From NCBI GenBank assembly GCA_003645845.1, contig QNCV01000080.1:1-9055 (forward strand): a DNA stretch of 9,055 bases, given 5' to 3'. Position numbers and translations under genes: made by a program. Source of the DNA: Fidelibacterota bacterium. GTDB lineage: Bacteria > Fidelibacterota > UBA2242. Below are positions 1 to 6,169 of this stretch, in pieces. The notes under the pieces are model-generated. The model did no database searches. It worked only from the letters and a program-made list of their open reading frames with translations, and was not told the DNA's origin. Positions within the stretch are counted from its first letter, which is position 1, and the number at the start of each line of letters is the position of its first letter.

Positions 1-535
1 TCTGGGCTGGCGCTATTCCCGGTTTACTCTCGAAATTCCACTGGGAATCAATTTCAAATTTATCCATAAACAACTATATAATGTCGAAGGTTATGGATTG
101 GGCATCGATCTGGGAGGTCGCCTGCGTTTCAGCGGTGCAGAGGTCTTTGAAATGGCTAAAATGGGTGATATCTGCATCGGACTGGCTCTGCGCGATGTCA
201 CCGGCACAATCATTTACTGGAACACAAAACGCCAGGATGAAATCTCAATAAATCCGGTTCTTTCCTTCGGTTTTGAACAACCTATTGAAAAACTCAATAT
301 TCTCCTGATTCTCGGCGCTGAAAAAGAATACCGGTATAATGATGATACCCGATATGGATTGGAATGCATCCTAAGAAATCGCATCAGTTTACGAGCAGGC
401 TTAAATAATTCTGGTTTAACAACGGGAATAGGTTTAAATTTTAAGGCAATGGAGCACACTATTAATATTGATTATTCTTTTCTTAAGCACGATCTTGGTG
501 CAACTCACCGGATTGGAGGAATCATCGAGTTTTGA
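1..535 (+). CDS. PorV/PorQ-like outer-membrane beta-barrel protein, C-terminal part (5' truncated)
   Basis: The reading frame is open from base 2, so the gene starts before the window; 177 residues are visible, ending at TGA 533-535. The internal TTG at 98 is not the start, because frame and homology-like content continue upstream of it. The protein alternates short polar and hydrophobic stretches typical of outer-membrane beta strands. It contains GLALRDVTGTIIYWNT and ends with IDYSFLKHDLGATHRIGGII followed by EF. This last beta strand, with an IDY..F..H.LG.THRI pattern and a terminal aromatic residue, is characteristic of the PorV/PorQ (UPF0164-like) family, whose best-known members work with the type IX secretion system. 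Many family members in FCB candidate phyla have no shown role, so secretion function is only a possibility. Its final codons carry the GGAGG that probably serves the next gene, with which it overlaps by 4 bases. Confidence 0.72.
   Translation, partial: LGWRYSRFTLEIPLGINFKFIHKQLYNVEGYGLGIDLGGRLRFSGAEVFEMAKMGDICIGLALRDVTGTIIYWNTKRQDEISINPVLSFGFEQPIEKLNILLILGAEKEYRYNDDTRYGLECILRNRISLRAGLNNSGLTTGIGLNFKAMEHTINIDYSFLKHDLGATHRIGGIIEF
515..534 (+). promoter_or_regulatory. Ribosome-binding site deciding a TTG start of the FN3 lipoprotein gene
   Basis: GGAGG (515-519) lies 12 bases before TTG 532-534, a slightly long spacing. The TTG gives the N-terminus MIKLLPLIMMLFLLFQC, which has a lysine-containing n-region. 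The next in-frame ATG codons at 556 and 559 would leave only MMLFLLFQC or shorter, without a positive charge, so the TTG start is preferred. The start overlaps the upstream stop as TTGA. Confidence 0.6.
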
Positions 536-1278
536 TAAAGCTTCTACCTTTAATTATGATGCTGTTCTTGCTATTTCAATGCGGTGAAAGTATTGAGGAT
601 CCCGATGCTCCTTCGGCCCCGATCTGGGTTATAAAAACTGCCCCAACGGTTGCAGATGCCCATGGCATTCGACCGTACAACGAAGGAAACGGAATTATTC
701 TCGAATGGCACCCCAATCCGGAAGAGGATGTCTCGGGTTATAAACTCTATAAAGCCCAAGAAGATGATGACAACGATTTTATCCTGGCTGCAGACATCAA
801 TGCCTTTTCACTGAGCGGTGCTGATACATTTTTTGTCGATGATTCAGTCAATATCGGAACCGATTACTTTTACTATCTGAAAGCCTATGACCAGGCCGCC
901 AATAAAAGTGAACCTTCGGACACAATCCAATACACTTTGATTCCAAAAGTCGAACCGCTGCAACCCAGCGGAGTCCAGACCGATCAGCCAGCGACTTTCC
1001 AGTGGTACGATTATTCAGACGGATCATCTGAGTATGTAATCATTCTGGAAACGATGTCTCCCCGAAATGTTATTTGGATTTCTCGCTTCAATAGACCAAA
1101 TTATGGCGATTTTTATCAGTCGAAGACCTTTAATTTTGATGGCTCTGCGGAACCGGATACATTTTCCTCAGGTATTACCTATCGCTGGTGTGTCAAATCC
1201 ATCGCCTTTATCGACCAACACACAAACATTGATATCAGTGGTTCGGTATCCAGCTGGGCCTATTTTACTATTGAATAA
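532..1278 (+). CDS. Lipoprotein with fibronectin type III domain
   Basis: This 248-residue protein begins with a short signal sequence ending in LLFQC. Cys17 is the probable lipidated residue, although Gln at -1 makes the lipobox non-canonical. A fibronectin type III domain follows at about residues 28-135, with the usual core: GIILEWHPNPEEDVSGYKLY, then a Tyr-rich strand (DYFYYLKAYD, about 111-120) and a closing NKSEPSD segment. The remaining part (about 138-248) looks like a second Ig/FN3-like sandwich: PATFQWYDY, YVIILET, TYRWCVKSIA and SWAYFTI match its strand pattern. No catalytic motif is seen, so a binding or scaffold role at the envelope is the most that can be inferred. It is coupled to the preceding barrel gene by a 4-base overlap and is followed after 13 bases by the SLBB gene, which suggests one surface operon. 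It would be a natural client of the Lol transporter encoded downstream. Confidence 0.75.
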   Translation: MIKLLPLIMMLFLLFQCGESIEDPDAPSAPIWVIKTAPTVADAHGIRPYNEGNGIILEWHPNPEEDVSGYKLYKAQEDDDNDFILAADINAFSLSGADTFFVDDSVNIGTDYFYYLKAYDQAANKSEPSDTIQYTLIPKVEPLQPSGVQTDQPATFQWYDYSDGSSEYVIILETMSPRNVIWISRFNRPNYGDFYQSKTFNFDGSAEPDTFSSGITYRWCVKSIAFIDQHTNIDISGSVSSWAYFTIE

Positions 1279-1282
1279 TTAT

Positions 1283-1294
1283 GGAGTAATGATG
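1283..1294 (+). promoter_or_regulatory. Ribosome-binding site and tandem ATG start of the SLBB gene
   Basis: GGAG (1283-1286) precedes two adjacent in-frame ATGs at 1289 and 1292. The second has the better 5-base spacing and gives the n-region MKR, so 1292 is chosen. The difference is one methionine. Confidence 0.5.
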
Positions 1295-1804
1295 AAACGA
1301 ATAACGCTATTTTCAATTATCCTGATTTTCGGGGCTGCTTTTGCCCAGGAATCCGTCAAAACGCAGACGTCCACAACCGGCCGCTTTGGCGACCGCTCTC
1401 CGGCATCGCGTTATATATTATCCACTACCAGCGACGCTCTGTTAATGACGGTAAAAGTCTGGGGTGAGGTTCAGAAACCCGGTTTGTATGACGTTCCCAT
1501 CGGAACAGATCTGATCGAGTTGATCTCCTCCGCCGGCGGACCCACCGAAGCCGCACAGCTCTCAAAAATAAAAATTATCCATGGTTCGGAGAAAAAGGGT
1601 CGGGGTCAAGTCATGAAAATAAACGTCAAGGAATTTCTGGAAACCGGTGATTTATCAATGATTCCGGAAATCAAACCAGACGATACGATAATTGTCCCGA
1701 TGAAGCCTTCCCAGTACGTGCGCGTTTCCCTGTCATGGACCCAACAGTTAATGAGTTTAATCCAGGCATACGCTTTAGCGGATTGGTATTTAACCCGTCC
1801 GTAA
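1292..1804 (+). CDS. Secreted single-SLBB-domain protein, Wza-like polysaccharide-export component
   Basis: The mature frame encodes 170 residues. Residues 1-18 form a signal peptide (MKRITLFSIILIFGAAFA) with probable cleavage at AFA|QE. After a Ser/Thr-rich linker comes one SLBB domain (soluble ligand-binding beta-grasp, about residues 53-137). It shows the typical VWGEVQKPGLYDVPIGTDL opening, the SSAGGPTEAA helix end, and a closing IKPDDTIIVP strand. The tail (about 140-170) holds a segment, QQLMSLIQAYALADWYL, that could be an amphipathic helix. Wza-family proteins combine a poly-export domain with SLBB repeats and end in an outer-membrane helix; here the poly-export domain is absent and the protein is short, so it is not a complete Wza. 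A role in export or binding of a surface polymer is inferred from the domain only. The frame is open upstream to 1067, but that part overlaps the lipoprotein gene and is not coding. Confidence 0.75.
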   Translation: MKRITLFSIILIFGAAFAQESVKTQTSTTGRFGDRSPASRYILSTTSDALLMTVKVWGEVQKPGLYDVPIGTDLIELISSAGGPTEAAQLSKIKIIHGSEKKGRGQVMKINVKEFLETGDLSMIPEIKPDDTIIVPMKPSQYVRVSLSWTQQLMSLIQAYALADWYLTRP

Positions 1805-1826
1805 TTTAACCTTCAGAGAATATAAT

Positions 1827-1831
1827 AGGAG
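1827..1831 (+). promoter_or_regulatory. Ribosome-binding site of the Lrp/AsnC gene
   Basis: AGGAG lies 10 bases before ATG 1842 in the 37-base gap after the SLBB gene. It supports the chosen start, from which the protein opens directly into the winged-helix domain, as is usual for the family. Confidence 0.6.
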
Positions 1832-1841
1832 AAAAATAAAA

Positions 1842-2309
1842 ATGATTGATTCGATTGACGTACAAATTCTGGATATTTTACAGAAAGACGGTCGTATCCA
1901 GCGTAACCGCATTGCCGAAAAAGTCGGACTGACTATACCGGCCGTAAGTGAACGCATGCGGAAGCTTGAAAAAAAGGGAATCATTGACGGTTATCATGCC
2001 AAAGTCAATCATTCGGCTATCGGTAAAGATGTCACGGCCTTCGTTTTCGTGATGACATCGCCGTCAAAAAAATATGATGAATTTATCAGGCATGCCCGCG
2101 AAGAAAACGACGTAATTGAATGCCATTCGATTACCGGTGAGGGTTCTCACCTGCTGAAAATCCAGACCGATAACACATCAACACTGGAAAAACTCTTATC
2201 GGAAATTCAATCCTGGCCGGGCGTTTTACAAACCCGCACCTATATTGTTCTTTCCAGTTACAAGGATTTTTCACCGTTGAAACCTTCACCACAACTTATT
2301 AAAAAATAA
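1842..2309 (+). CDS. Lrp/AsnC-family transcriptional regulator
   Basis: This 155-residue protein has the normal Lrp/AsnC size and layout. Residues 1-60 are the AsnC-type winged helix: it opens IDSIDVQILDILQKDGRIQ, has the recognition-helix region VGLTIPAVSERMRKLEKKG at about 28-46, and closes with the family signature GIIDGYHAKVN. Residues about 64-140 form the RAM (alpha-beta sandwich) ligand-sensing and oligomerisation domain, ending in SWPGVLQTRTYIVLSSYK. In the ligand loop the sequence is TGEGSHLLKI, where many members have a TG-x-aromatic-Asp-aromatic-Leu pattern, so the effector may not be a classical amino acid. Such proteins usually act as dimers to octamers that sense amino acids. 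Its target and effector cannot be read from the sequence. It sits between the surface genes and prfB, 12 bases upstream of the latter, so it may be cotranscribed with the translation genes. Confidence 0.88.
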   Translation: MIDSIDVQILDILQKDGRIQRNRIAEKVGLTIPAVSERMRKLEKKGIIDGYHAKVNHSAIGKDVTAFVFVMTSPSKKYDEFIRHAREENDVIECHSITGEGSHLLKIQTDNTSTLEKLLSEIQSWPGVLQTRTYIVLSSYKDFSPLKPSPQLIKK

Positions 2310-2321
2310 GATATAATTCCA

Positions 2322-3429
2322 ATGATACTTAGTGAACTCCAGACCGAAATCAGTGACATTCAACCCCGTTTGAATGAACTTCGGAGGTATCTTTGACGTT
2401 GACAATAAACAACGTCAGCTAAAAGAACTACAGCAAAAGAGCACATCCAACGACTTCTGGGACAACCGTGAAAATGCCCAGAATATACTCCAGAAAATCA
2501 GTCTGCTCGAATCGTCTATCAATAATTATAAAGCCATATCAAAATTATATAAGGATGCCGCTGAACTTGTTGAGTTGCTGACCATCGAAAATGATGAATC
2601 ACTCTTACCTGAACTTACGACAATGGTCACTGAATTGAAGCGGAAACTCGATAAAATGGAACTTCAGGCAATGCTCAGTGATGAAGATGATCCGAAAAAT
2701 GCCATTATGACAATCCATCCAGGCGCCGGCGGCACCGAGTCCCAGGACTGGGCGGAGATGCTCATGCGGATGTATTTGCGCTGGATCGAACGTTCCGGTA
2801 TGGAAAGCAAAATAATCAACCTGATTTCCGGTGACGAGGCCGGTATCAAGGATGTTTCCATTGAAGTCAAAGGGCTCTATGCCTACGGTTATTTAAAAGC
2901 CGAGGCCGGGATTCACCGTCTGGTCAGAATCTCACCCTTTGACGCAAATCACCGACGCCACACCTCTTTCGCTTCGGTTTTCGTCTATCCCGAAATCGAT
3001 GAAAATATCGAGGTGGATATCAATCCCGATGATCTGAGAATCGACACTTATCGCGCCAGCGGCGCCGGCGGACAGCACGTCAATAAAACCGATTCAGCGA
3101 TTCGGATCACTCATATTCCCACCGGAATTGTCGTCCAGTGTCAGAACGAGCGCTCTCAATTTAAAAATAAAGCCTCGGCCATGAAGATTTTAAGAGCCCG
3201 TCTGTATCAATTGAAGAAAGAGGAACTGGAAAAGGAAAAATCGGAAATCGAAAAGAACAAAAAAGACATTTCCTGGGGTAACCAGATTCGGTCTTATGTC
3301 TTTCAACCCTATACCATGGTGAAAGATCACCGGACAAAACATGAAGAAACCAACATTCAGGCAGTCATGGATGGCGATATCGACGAGTTTTTACGTCAAT
3401 ACCTGCTCTGGAATATAAATAAGGAGTAA
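2322..3429 (+). CDS. prfB: Peptide chain release factor 2 (RF2), with +1 programmed frameshift; join 2322-2393 and 2395-3429
   Basis: RF2 reads UGA and UAA stop codons in the ribosomal A site and triggers peptide release. Translation starts at ATG 2322 and gives 24 residues (MILSELQTEISDIQPRLNEL then RRYL) before in-frame TGA 2394-2396. Skipping T2394 continues with GAC GTT GAC (DVDNKQRQL), for a 368-residue protein, close to the 365 of E. coli RF2. Key residues are in the expected places: the SPF stop-recognition tripeptide at 204-206 (ISPFD) and the catalytic GGQ at 249-251 (RASGAGGQHVNKTDSAIRI). Position 245 is Ala, the common residue, not the Thr found in E. coli K-12. The ATG at 2374 in the downstream frame would give an artefactual MNFGGIF start and lose the conserved N-terminus. 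No clear Shine-Dalgarno precedes ATG 2322, so initiation may depend on the regulator gene ending 12 bases before. lysS follows after 7 bases, the same neighbour order as in E. coli. Confidence 0.95.
2383..2397 (+). promoter_or_regulatory. prfB programmed +1 frameshift site
   Basis: The element reads GGAGG TAT CTT TGA C. GGAGG (2383-2387) is an internal Shine-Dalgarno-like sequence three bases before the slippery CTT (2391-2393). The UGA stop (2394-2396) is followed by C, a weak termination context. Spacing and bases match the characterised E. coli prfB signal (SD-like run, three bases, CUU UGA C). In that system low RF2 lets the ribosome slip forward by one base and complete RF2, giving autoregulation. 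The match and the coherent RF2 protein on both sides make the assignment close to certain. Confidence 0.96.
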
Positions 3430-3439
3430 TAGACATTTG
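3421..3439 (+). promoter_or_regulatory. Ribosome-binding site and TTG start of lysS, inside the prfB end
   Basis: AAGGAG (3421-3426) forms the last two sense codons of prfB (Lys-Glu) just before its TAA, and lies 10 bases before TTG 3437. No ATG or GTG fits better: the TTG gives MSKDQKQ, followed by the family-typical N-terminal helix, while the next in-frame Met would delete it. Confidence 0.7.
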
Positions 3440-4936
3440 AGTAAGGATCAGAAGCAAATTGGAAGGTCTCTTGCGGAAATCATTGAAATTCGCAAGGAGA
3501 AAGTACAAAAAATCCGGGAAATGGGAGTAGAACCCTTTGCATATAATTTTTCCAAATCCCATTCCTGCGCTGATATTATCGAAAATTATGAAGAATTAAA
3601 GGAATCGGTGACTGTCCGAATTGCCGGCCGGATTATGGCAATTCGCAAAATGGGCAAGGCCAGTTTTTGCCATATTCAGGATGAAAACGCTAAACTTCAG
3701 ATTTATTTTCAGTTAAACAAAATAGGTGAAAAAAGCTACGAACTTTTCAGACTGCTTGACCTCGGCGATATCATTGGCGCGGTCGGAATAGTAACGAAAA
3801 CCAGGACCGGCGAAATTACACTTTTTGCCGAAGAGCTTCATCTCCTTGCAAAAAGTATTCGCCCGATTCCCGTCGTCAAAGAAAAAGACGGCGAAGTGTA
3901 TGATGCTTTCAGCAATAAAGAACAGCGCTACCGTCAGCGATATCTTGATCTGATTGTCAATCACCGGGTCAAAGAAACTTTTATCATGCGCAGCAAAATT
4001 ATTCAGTGGTGTCGGGATTTTCTGAATCATCGCGGTTTTGTAGAAGTTGAGACCCCGACTCTCCAGCCCATTTACGGAGGTGCGTCCGCACGCCCGTTCA
4101 AAACATACTACAATGCCCTGAATCAGGATTTTTATCTGCGGATTGCCGACGAGCTCTATCTGAAACGCCTGATCATCGGCGGGTTCGAGAAAGTCTACGA
4201 AATTGCCAAGAATTTCCGAAATGAAGGTATCGATCGTAACCACAATCCAGAGTTCACGGCTTTGGAATATTATCAACAATATGTCGATTATTATTTTCTG
4301 ATGGATGAAGTTGAGGCCTTGTTCAAATTCATCGCTGACAAAATCGGAAAATCAACATTCGATTTCGGTGAATTCAGCATTGATTTTTCACAGCCCTTCC
4401 AGCGACGTAAAATGTTTGACCTGTTGCAGGAACATGTCGGTAGGGACATTTACGGAATGTCGGAAAACGAACTGCGTGAATTATGCGTGGAAAAGGGATT
4501 GGAAATTGATAAATCGGTAAACTACGGTAAAATGATTGAAATGCTATTCGATACCTTTGTGGAACCGAAACTGATTCAGCCGACCTTCGTCATGGATTAC
4601 CCGAAAGCCATCTCGCCCCTGGCAAAAATCAGTCGAAAAGGCCAAAAGGACATTGTTGAACGCTTTGAACTTTACATTGCCCGACAGGAATTTGCGAATG
4701 CGTTCAGCGAATTGAATGATCCTTTTGATCAGAGGGAGCGCCTGGAAAATCAGACGCGTCTGCGGGAAGCCGGGGATGAAGAAGCCCAAACCATGGATGA
4801 GGATTTTGTGACCGCCATGGAATACGGCATGCCTCCCACCGGCGGTGTAGGTATCGGAATCGATCGCCTCGTCATGCTGTTTACCAATCAACGTTATATC
4901 AAAGATGTAATTCTCTTTCCGCAGTTGCGCACATAA
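3437..4936 (+). CDS. lysS: Lysyl-tRNA synthetase, class II
   Basis: This cytoplasmic enzyme charges tRNA-Lys with lysine using ATP. The 499 residues compare with 505 in E. coli LysS. An N-terminal helix is followed by the OB-fold anticodon-binding domain (about 57-150), with VRIAGRIMAIRKMGKASF and LGDIIGAVGIVTKTRTGE closely resembling bacterial LysRS. The class II core follows. Motif 1 contains VETPTLQ (Pro207), then GGASARPF. Motif 2 begins FRNEGIDRNHNPEFTALEYY (Arg261), and motif 3 is GGVGIGIDRLVMLF (Arg477). The lysine-pocket segment FANAFSELNDPFDQRERLENQ (shown here only to identify the family) is intact. Nothing looks broken. It is 7 bases after prfB with its ribosome-binding site inside prfB, and 12 bases before the lol genes, so it is probably cotranscribed with both. 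Antisense open frames in this stretch are shadows. Confidence 0.97.
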   Translation: MSKDQKQIGRSLAEIIEIRKEKVQKIREMGVEPFAYNFSKSHSCADIIENYEELKESVTVRIAGRIMAIRKMGKASFCHIQDENAKLQIYFQLNKIGEKSYELFRLLDLGDIIGAVGIVTKTRTGEITLFAEELHLLAKSIRPIPVVKEKDGEVYDAFSNKEQRYRQRYLDLIVNHRVKETFIMRSKIIQWCRDFLNHRGFVEVETPTLQPIYGGASARPFKTYYNALNQDFYLRIADELYLKRLIIGGFEKVYEIAKNFRNEGIDRNHNPEFTALEYYQQYVDYYFLMDEVEALFKFIADKIGKSTFDFGEFSIDFSQPFQRRKMFDLLQEHVGRDIYGMSENELRELCVEKGLEIDKSVNYGKMIEMLFDTFVEPKLIQPTFVMDYPKAISPLAKISRKGQKDIVERFELYIARQEFANAFSELNDPFDQRERLENQTRLREAGDEEAQTMDEDFVTAMEYGMPPTGGVGIGIDRLVMLFTNQRYIKDVILFPQLRT

Positions 4937-4948
4937 AGTCGTCAGTTC

Positions 4949-6169
4949 ATGTCATTTCCTCTTTTTATTGCCAAGCGACACCTTTTCAACCGTCATAAGA
5001 TCGGTTATATATCCTTTATCAGTATTGTTTCTACCATCGGTCTGGCCCTTGGCGTCGCCGCACTGATTCTGACGATATCCGTTCTGAACGGATTTGAAAA
5101 TGTCATCAAAGAAAAACTGATTGGTTTTGACGCTCATATCAGGCTGCGATTATTTAATGGACAAATATTTAAATCCTCCGATAAAATCGCTGACCAGCTG
5201 CTGCAAATCCCGGAAGTAAAAGAGCTGGTTCCCTATGTACACAGCACCGTCATGATTCGAAATAAAGCCGAAACCGATGGCGTTATCCTCGAAGGTATTA
5301 AAGAAACAGACATCGGGAAAACTCTGGATATCCACCGTTTTTTAAAGGAAGGCTCGGTCTCCTTTCAGACCCGGGACGGCGGGAATGGGATCATCATCGG
5401 TCGGAAATTAGCTGCCAAACTTGATGCAAAACTCGGCGACAATGTTTATCTCTTTGTTCTGGAACCCAGTCCGCAATCAAGACGCCGACCCAAAGTGGGA
5501 TCATTTACAATTACGGGAATCTATGAATCGGGAATCGCCGATTACGACGATATATTTGTTTATACAAGTCTCGGGGCGGCGCAGGACATGATGAATCTGG
5601 GTGACAGTTTCTCCGGGTTTCAGATGATTCTGGATAATCCCTATAATGCCGCCGCCGTTACCGACACCATCAACACGCGGTTGGGTTATCCGTATCACGC
5701 CATGAGTTGGCTGGACCTGCATGCAAATCTTTTTGAATGGCTGCGGGTTCAACGCTTTCCGATAATTATCGTATTCGGACTCATCGCCGCCGTTGCGATT
5801 TTTAACATTGTCAGCTCACTGATGATGATTGTAATCGAAAAAACAAAAGATATCGGCATTCTGAAAAGTATGGGCATTAGCAACAGGCAAACCGGCCGGA
5901 TATTTCTAATTGAGGGAACAATTATCGGAATTGCCGGAACATTCTCAGGCTATCTGCTGGCCTTTATGCTCAGCTGGTTGCAGAACCGATTCGGTATCAT
6001 TGCTCTGCCGGAAGATGTCTATTTTATGAATCAACTCCCGATTGAGCCCAAATTGATCTACTACCTTGCGGTTGGTTTTTTTGCGATACTGTCTTCAATA
6101 CTGGCAACGATTTATCCTTCCCACAAGGCCATGAAGCTTGCACCAACGGAGGCCATCCGTTATGAATAA
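4949..6169 (+). CDS. lolC: LolC/LolE-family lipoprotein-release ABC transporter permease (first copy)
   Basis: This 406-residue inner-membrane protein has the MacB/FtsX-type fold of LolC and LolE: one N-terminal transmembrane helix (about 21-46), a large periplasmic domain (about 48-268), then three helices (about 270-296, 317-345 and 368-391). The N-terminus, FIAKRHLFNRHKIGYISFIS, and the turn VLNGFE after helix 1 are typical. After helix 2 comes the cytoplasmic coupling segment IEKTKDIGILKSMGISNRQ, which contacts the ATPase, and the protein ends in the family motif LAPTEAIRYE. With its partner and LolD it would extract outer-membrane-destined lipoproteins from the inner membrane and pass them to LolA. 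LolC versus LolE cannot be settled by eye; the symbol follows gene order. No Shine-Dalgarno is evident before ATG 4949, so translation may be coupled to lysS, which ends 12 bases upstream. Confidence 0.85.
   Translation: MSFPLFIAKRHLFNRHKIGYISFISIVSTIGLALGVAALILTISVLNGFENVIKEKLIGFDAHIRLRLFNGQIFKSSDKIADQLLQIPEVKELVPYVHSTVMIRNKAETDGVILEGIKETDIGKTLDIHRFLKEGSVSFQTRDGGNGIIIGRKLAAKLDAKLGDNVYLFVLEPSPQSRRRPKVGSFTITGIYESGIADYDDIFVYTSLGAAQDMMNLGDSFSGFQMILDNPYNAAAVTDTINTRLGYPYHAMSWLDLHANLFEWLRVQRFPIIIVFGLIAAVAIFNIVSSLMMIVIEKTKDIGILKSMGISNRQTGRIFLIEGTIIGIAGTFSGYLLAFMLSWLQNRFGIIALPEDVYFMNQLPIEPKLIYYLAVGFFAILSSILATIYPSHKAMKLAPTEAIRYE
6148..6164 (+). promoter_or_regulatory. Ribosome-binding site of the second permease, inside the first permease end
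   Basis: GGAGG (6148-6152) lies 9 bases before ATG 6162 and is read in the upstream frame within the Thr-Glu-Ala codons of the terminal TEAIRYE. It selects ATG 6162 over the in-frame TTG at 6138, which precedes it and would add the non-conserved residues MHQRRPSV. Confidence 0.75.

Noticed and set aside
1067..1291. Upstream extension of the SLBB frame into the lipoprotein gene
   Set aside because: The extension lies in another frame over a well-supported FN3 protein and has no domain character; a good signal peptide begins at 1292.
1821..1826. Perfect TATAAT upstream of the Lrp/AsnC gene as a -10 box
   Set aside because: No -35-like hexamer sits 16-18 bases upstream, and a start from it would leave the AGGAG ribosome-binding site outside the transcript.
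2312..2317. Perfect TATAAT upstream of prfB as a -10 box
   Set aside because: The nearest TTGAAA (2277-2282) is 29 bases away, and the resulting start would fall on the ATG itself. A leaderless transcript is conceivable but unsupported.
2374..2400. ATG 2374 as the start of prfB in a single frame
   Set aside because: It gives MNFGGIF, unlike any RF2 N-terminus, by reading the frameshift region in the wrong frame. The first frame from ATG 2322 gives a normal RF2 beginning and ends precisely at CTT TGA C.
3713..4279. 188-residue antisense open frame within lysS
   Set aside because: It lies entirely opposite strongly conserved LysRS coding sequence, including the segment before motif 2, has no ribosome-binding site or recognisable domain, and is best explained as a shadow.
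4544..4891. 115-residue antisense open frame at the lysS 3' end
   Set aside because: It is complementary to the conserved region up to motif 3, with no independent signals.
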